From positions 1-7,613 of the forward strand of contig DKOG01000026.1 of assembly GCA_002469915.1 (NCBI GenBank): a stretch of 7,613 nucleotides of DNA, read 5' to 3'. The position numbers were made by a program, and so were the translations under genes. The notes beneath the pieces are model-generated. The model made no database searches. It saw nothing but the letters and a program-made list of their open reading frames with translations, and had not been told where the DNA came from. Of this stretch, positions 6,194 to 7,613 are shown piece by piece (position 1 is the first letter of the stretch; every line of letters starts with the position of its first letter). This DNA comes from Bacteroidetes bacterium UBA7368. GTDB lineage: Bacteria; Bacteroidota; Rhodothermia; Rhodothermales; UBA10348.

Positions 6194-7613
6194 ATGAAGC
6201 GACTTGTCGTTGTAGAATCTCCGACCAAAGCCCGCACAATCCGAAAATACTTGCCTGATTCCTATCAGGTAGAGGCAAGTATGGGACATGTCAGGGATCT
6301 TCCGCCTTCGGCCTCCCAGATACCGGAAAAATTTAAAAAGACCAGCTGGTCCCGCCTGGGCGTCAATGTGGATGAGGACTTCTCTCCTCTTTACATCGTG
6401 CCATCCGACAAGAAAAAAGTAGTCAAACTTTTAAAGGATGCACTTAAAGATGCGGATGAGCTCTATATCGCAACGGATGAAGACCGCGAAGGAGAATCGA
6501 TTGGCTGGCATCTTCTAGAGGTGTTGAAGCCGAAGATTCCCGTTCGCCGAATGGTGTTTCATGAAATCACAGAGTCTGCTATCCTCGATGCGTTGGAAAA
6601 TACGCGTGAGATGGATGTTCACCTCGTTGACGCTCAAGAGACGCGCCGAGTGCTTGATCGCTTAGTCGGCTACTCTATTTCGCCGCTACTCTGGAAAAAA
6701 ATCGCTCCCAAGCTATCTGCTGGCCGGGTTCAAAGTGTTGCTGTCCGACTAATGGTCCAACGCGAGACGGAACGCGTTTTATTTATTCCCGCCGAATACT
6801 GGGGCTTAAGCGCAGACCTTGCGTCTGCTGGCACCAGTTTTCAGGCGACCATGATCCAACTTGGCGGCCTAAGACTTGCCACAGGTAAAGATTTTGATGA
6901 CAACACGGGACGTCTAAAATCCACGTTAGTCGATGGTAAAGACTGCACAATTTTAAGTCAGACGCGGGCTAACGGACTTGAAACCGGTTTACCGAAAACG
7001 GCTTGGACCGTTAGTGACGTTCAGTCTAAAACCATAACTCGAAACCCGAGTGCACCGTTCATTACCTCCTCCCTACAACAGGATGCGAGTCGAAAACTGC
7101 GCCTTTCTGCACGTGAGACGATGCGTGTTGCTCAGAAGCTGTACGAGCAGGGATTCATCACGTACATGCGTACGGATTCTACCAACCTTTCAAACGAAGC
7201 GCTCACCGCAGCCAGAAATGCTGTAGAGTCCCGCTATGGAAAGGAATACTTGAGTGCAGGACCACGTCAGTTCTCGAATAAAGTCCGTAATGCGCAAGAG
7301 GCGCATGAGGCTATTCGACCAGCCGGGACCAAGATGCCGACCGCATCCGAACTGGGTCTTTCGGGTGAAGAATCGGCTCTCTACGATATGATCTGGAAGA
7401 GGACGGTTGCCTCGCAGATGGCCGAGGCCAAAATTGAACGGACCAGTGTAAAGATTGTGACCGGAGCTGGAGAAGACGAATCTCTATTCCGGGCCGGTGG
7501 ACAACGTGTTCTGTTTCCTGGGTTCTTCCGAGCGTACGTTGAAGGTTCTGATGATCCGGAATCAGCACTGGAGGACCGGGAAAATCCACTTCCAGATCTA
7601 AAGATTGGTGACG
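6194..7613 (+). CDS. topA: DNA topoisomerase I (type IA), 3' end cut by the window
   Basis: Relaxes negative supercoils by cutting one strand and holding its 5' phosphate on a tyrosine. About 473 codons are present, roughly the first half of a protein that usually exceeds 800 residues, and the frame is open at the right edge. The Toprim domain starts at once: [10 protein letters not shown] with E8, then TDEDREGE with D95, D97 and E99, the metal-binding acidic triad. The type IA core follows with [14 protein letters not shown], and the active site [11 protein letters not shown] has catalytic Y324 and R326, matching E. coli Y319/R321. Further on come [10 protein letters not shown] and VLFPGFF. 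The zinc-finger or basic C-terminal part is beyond the window. The ATG at 6194 fits the conserved N-terminus, and an in-frame TAA at 6149-6151 limits extension. No Shine-Dalgarno is visible. It is divergent from ppdK. The Toprim stretch recalls Rhodothermales TopA, from memory only. Confidence 0.98.
   Translation, partial: MKRLVVVESPTKARTIRKYLPDSYQVEASMGHVRDLPPSASQIPEKFKKTSWSRLGVNVDEDFSPLYIVPSDKKKVVKLLKDALKDADELYIATDEDREGESIGWHLLEVLKPKIPVRRMVFHEITESAILDALENTREMDVHLVDAQETRRVLDRLVGYSISPLLWKKIAPKLSAGRVQSVAVRLMVQRETERVLFIPAEYWGLSADLASAGTSFQATMIQLGGLRLATGKDFDDNTGRLKSTLVDGKDCTILSQTRANGLETGLPKTAWTVSDVQSKTITRNPSAPFITSSLQQDASRKLRLSARETMRVAQKLYEQGFITYMRTDSTNLSNEALTAARNAVESRYGKEYLSAGPRQFSNKVRNAQEAHEAIRPAGTKMPTASELGLSGEESALYDMIWKRTVASQMAEAKIERTSVKIVTGAGEDESLFRAGGQRVLFPGFFRAYVEGSDDPESALEDRENPLPDLKIGD

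Overview
The window reads as an ordinary chromosomal segment of a bacterium in the Bacteroidota/Rhodothermota/Balneolota group. This rests on Lon having the Bacteroidota-type N-terminus (LRNTVLFPGVV, GVVAQK), on a TopA N-terminus that from memory resembles Rhodothermales enzymes, on the PPDK being of the bacterial type, and on most starts lacking a Shine-Dalgarno sequence, which is usual in that superphylum. The lineage is inferred from remembered family features, not from a search. Base composition looks balanced and fairly even, and I see no transposase, integrase, phage gene, CRISPR array, tRNA or rRNA.

Layout, left to right. (1) lon (19-2511, +), an ATP-dependent protease, essentially complete, although its frame is still open at the left edge. 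(2) Two small unrecognised genes on the minus strand (94 aa at 2508-2792, 109 aa at 2799-3128), apparently a two-gene transcript running toward lon. The last gene overlaps the 3' end of lon by 4 bp. (3) The minus-strand ppdK (3280-5910), complete pyruvate phosphate dikinase, followed by a very strong intrinsic terminator at 3195-3234. (4) A 283-bp divergent intergenic region (5911-6193). (5) topA (6194 to the right edge, +), DNA topoisomerase I, cut by the window after about 473 residues. Its reading frame is unbroken to the edge.

The three large genes are housekeeping functions: protein quality control, PEP/pyruvate interconversion and relief of negative supercoiling. They are arranged convergently or divergently rather than as one operon, so nothing indicates a shared pathway. 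The part not explained by known families is the 2508-3128 pair. The 109-residue protein has a helical N-terminal half, an acidic linker and a Lys/Ala/Thr/Pro-rich tail like that of histone-H1-type DNA-binding proteins. The 94-residue protein has a central hydrophobic or amphipathic stretch and a charged Ser/His/Lys tail. The DNA there also contains a lon terminator candidate inside the antisense end of the 94-aa gene and a perfect 11-bp inverted repeat inside its 5' half. I do not see convincing evidence of a new defence or mobile system.
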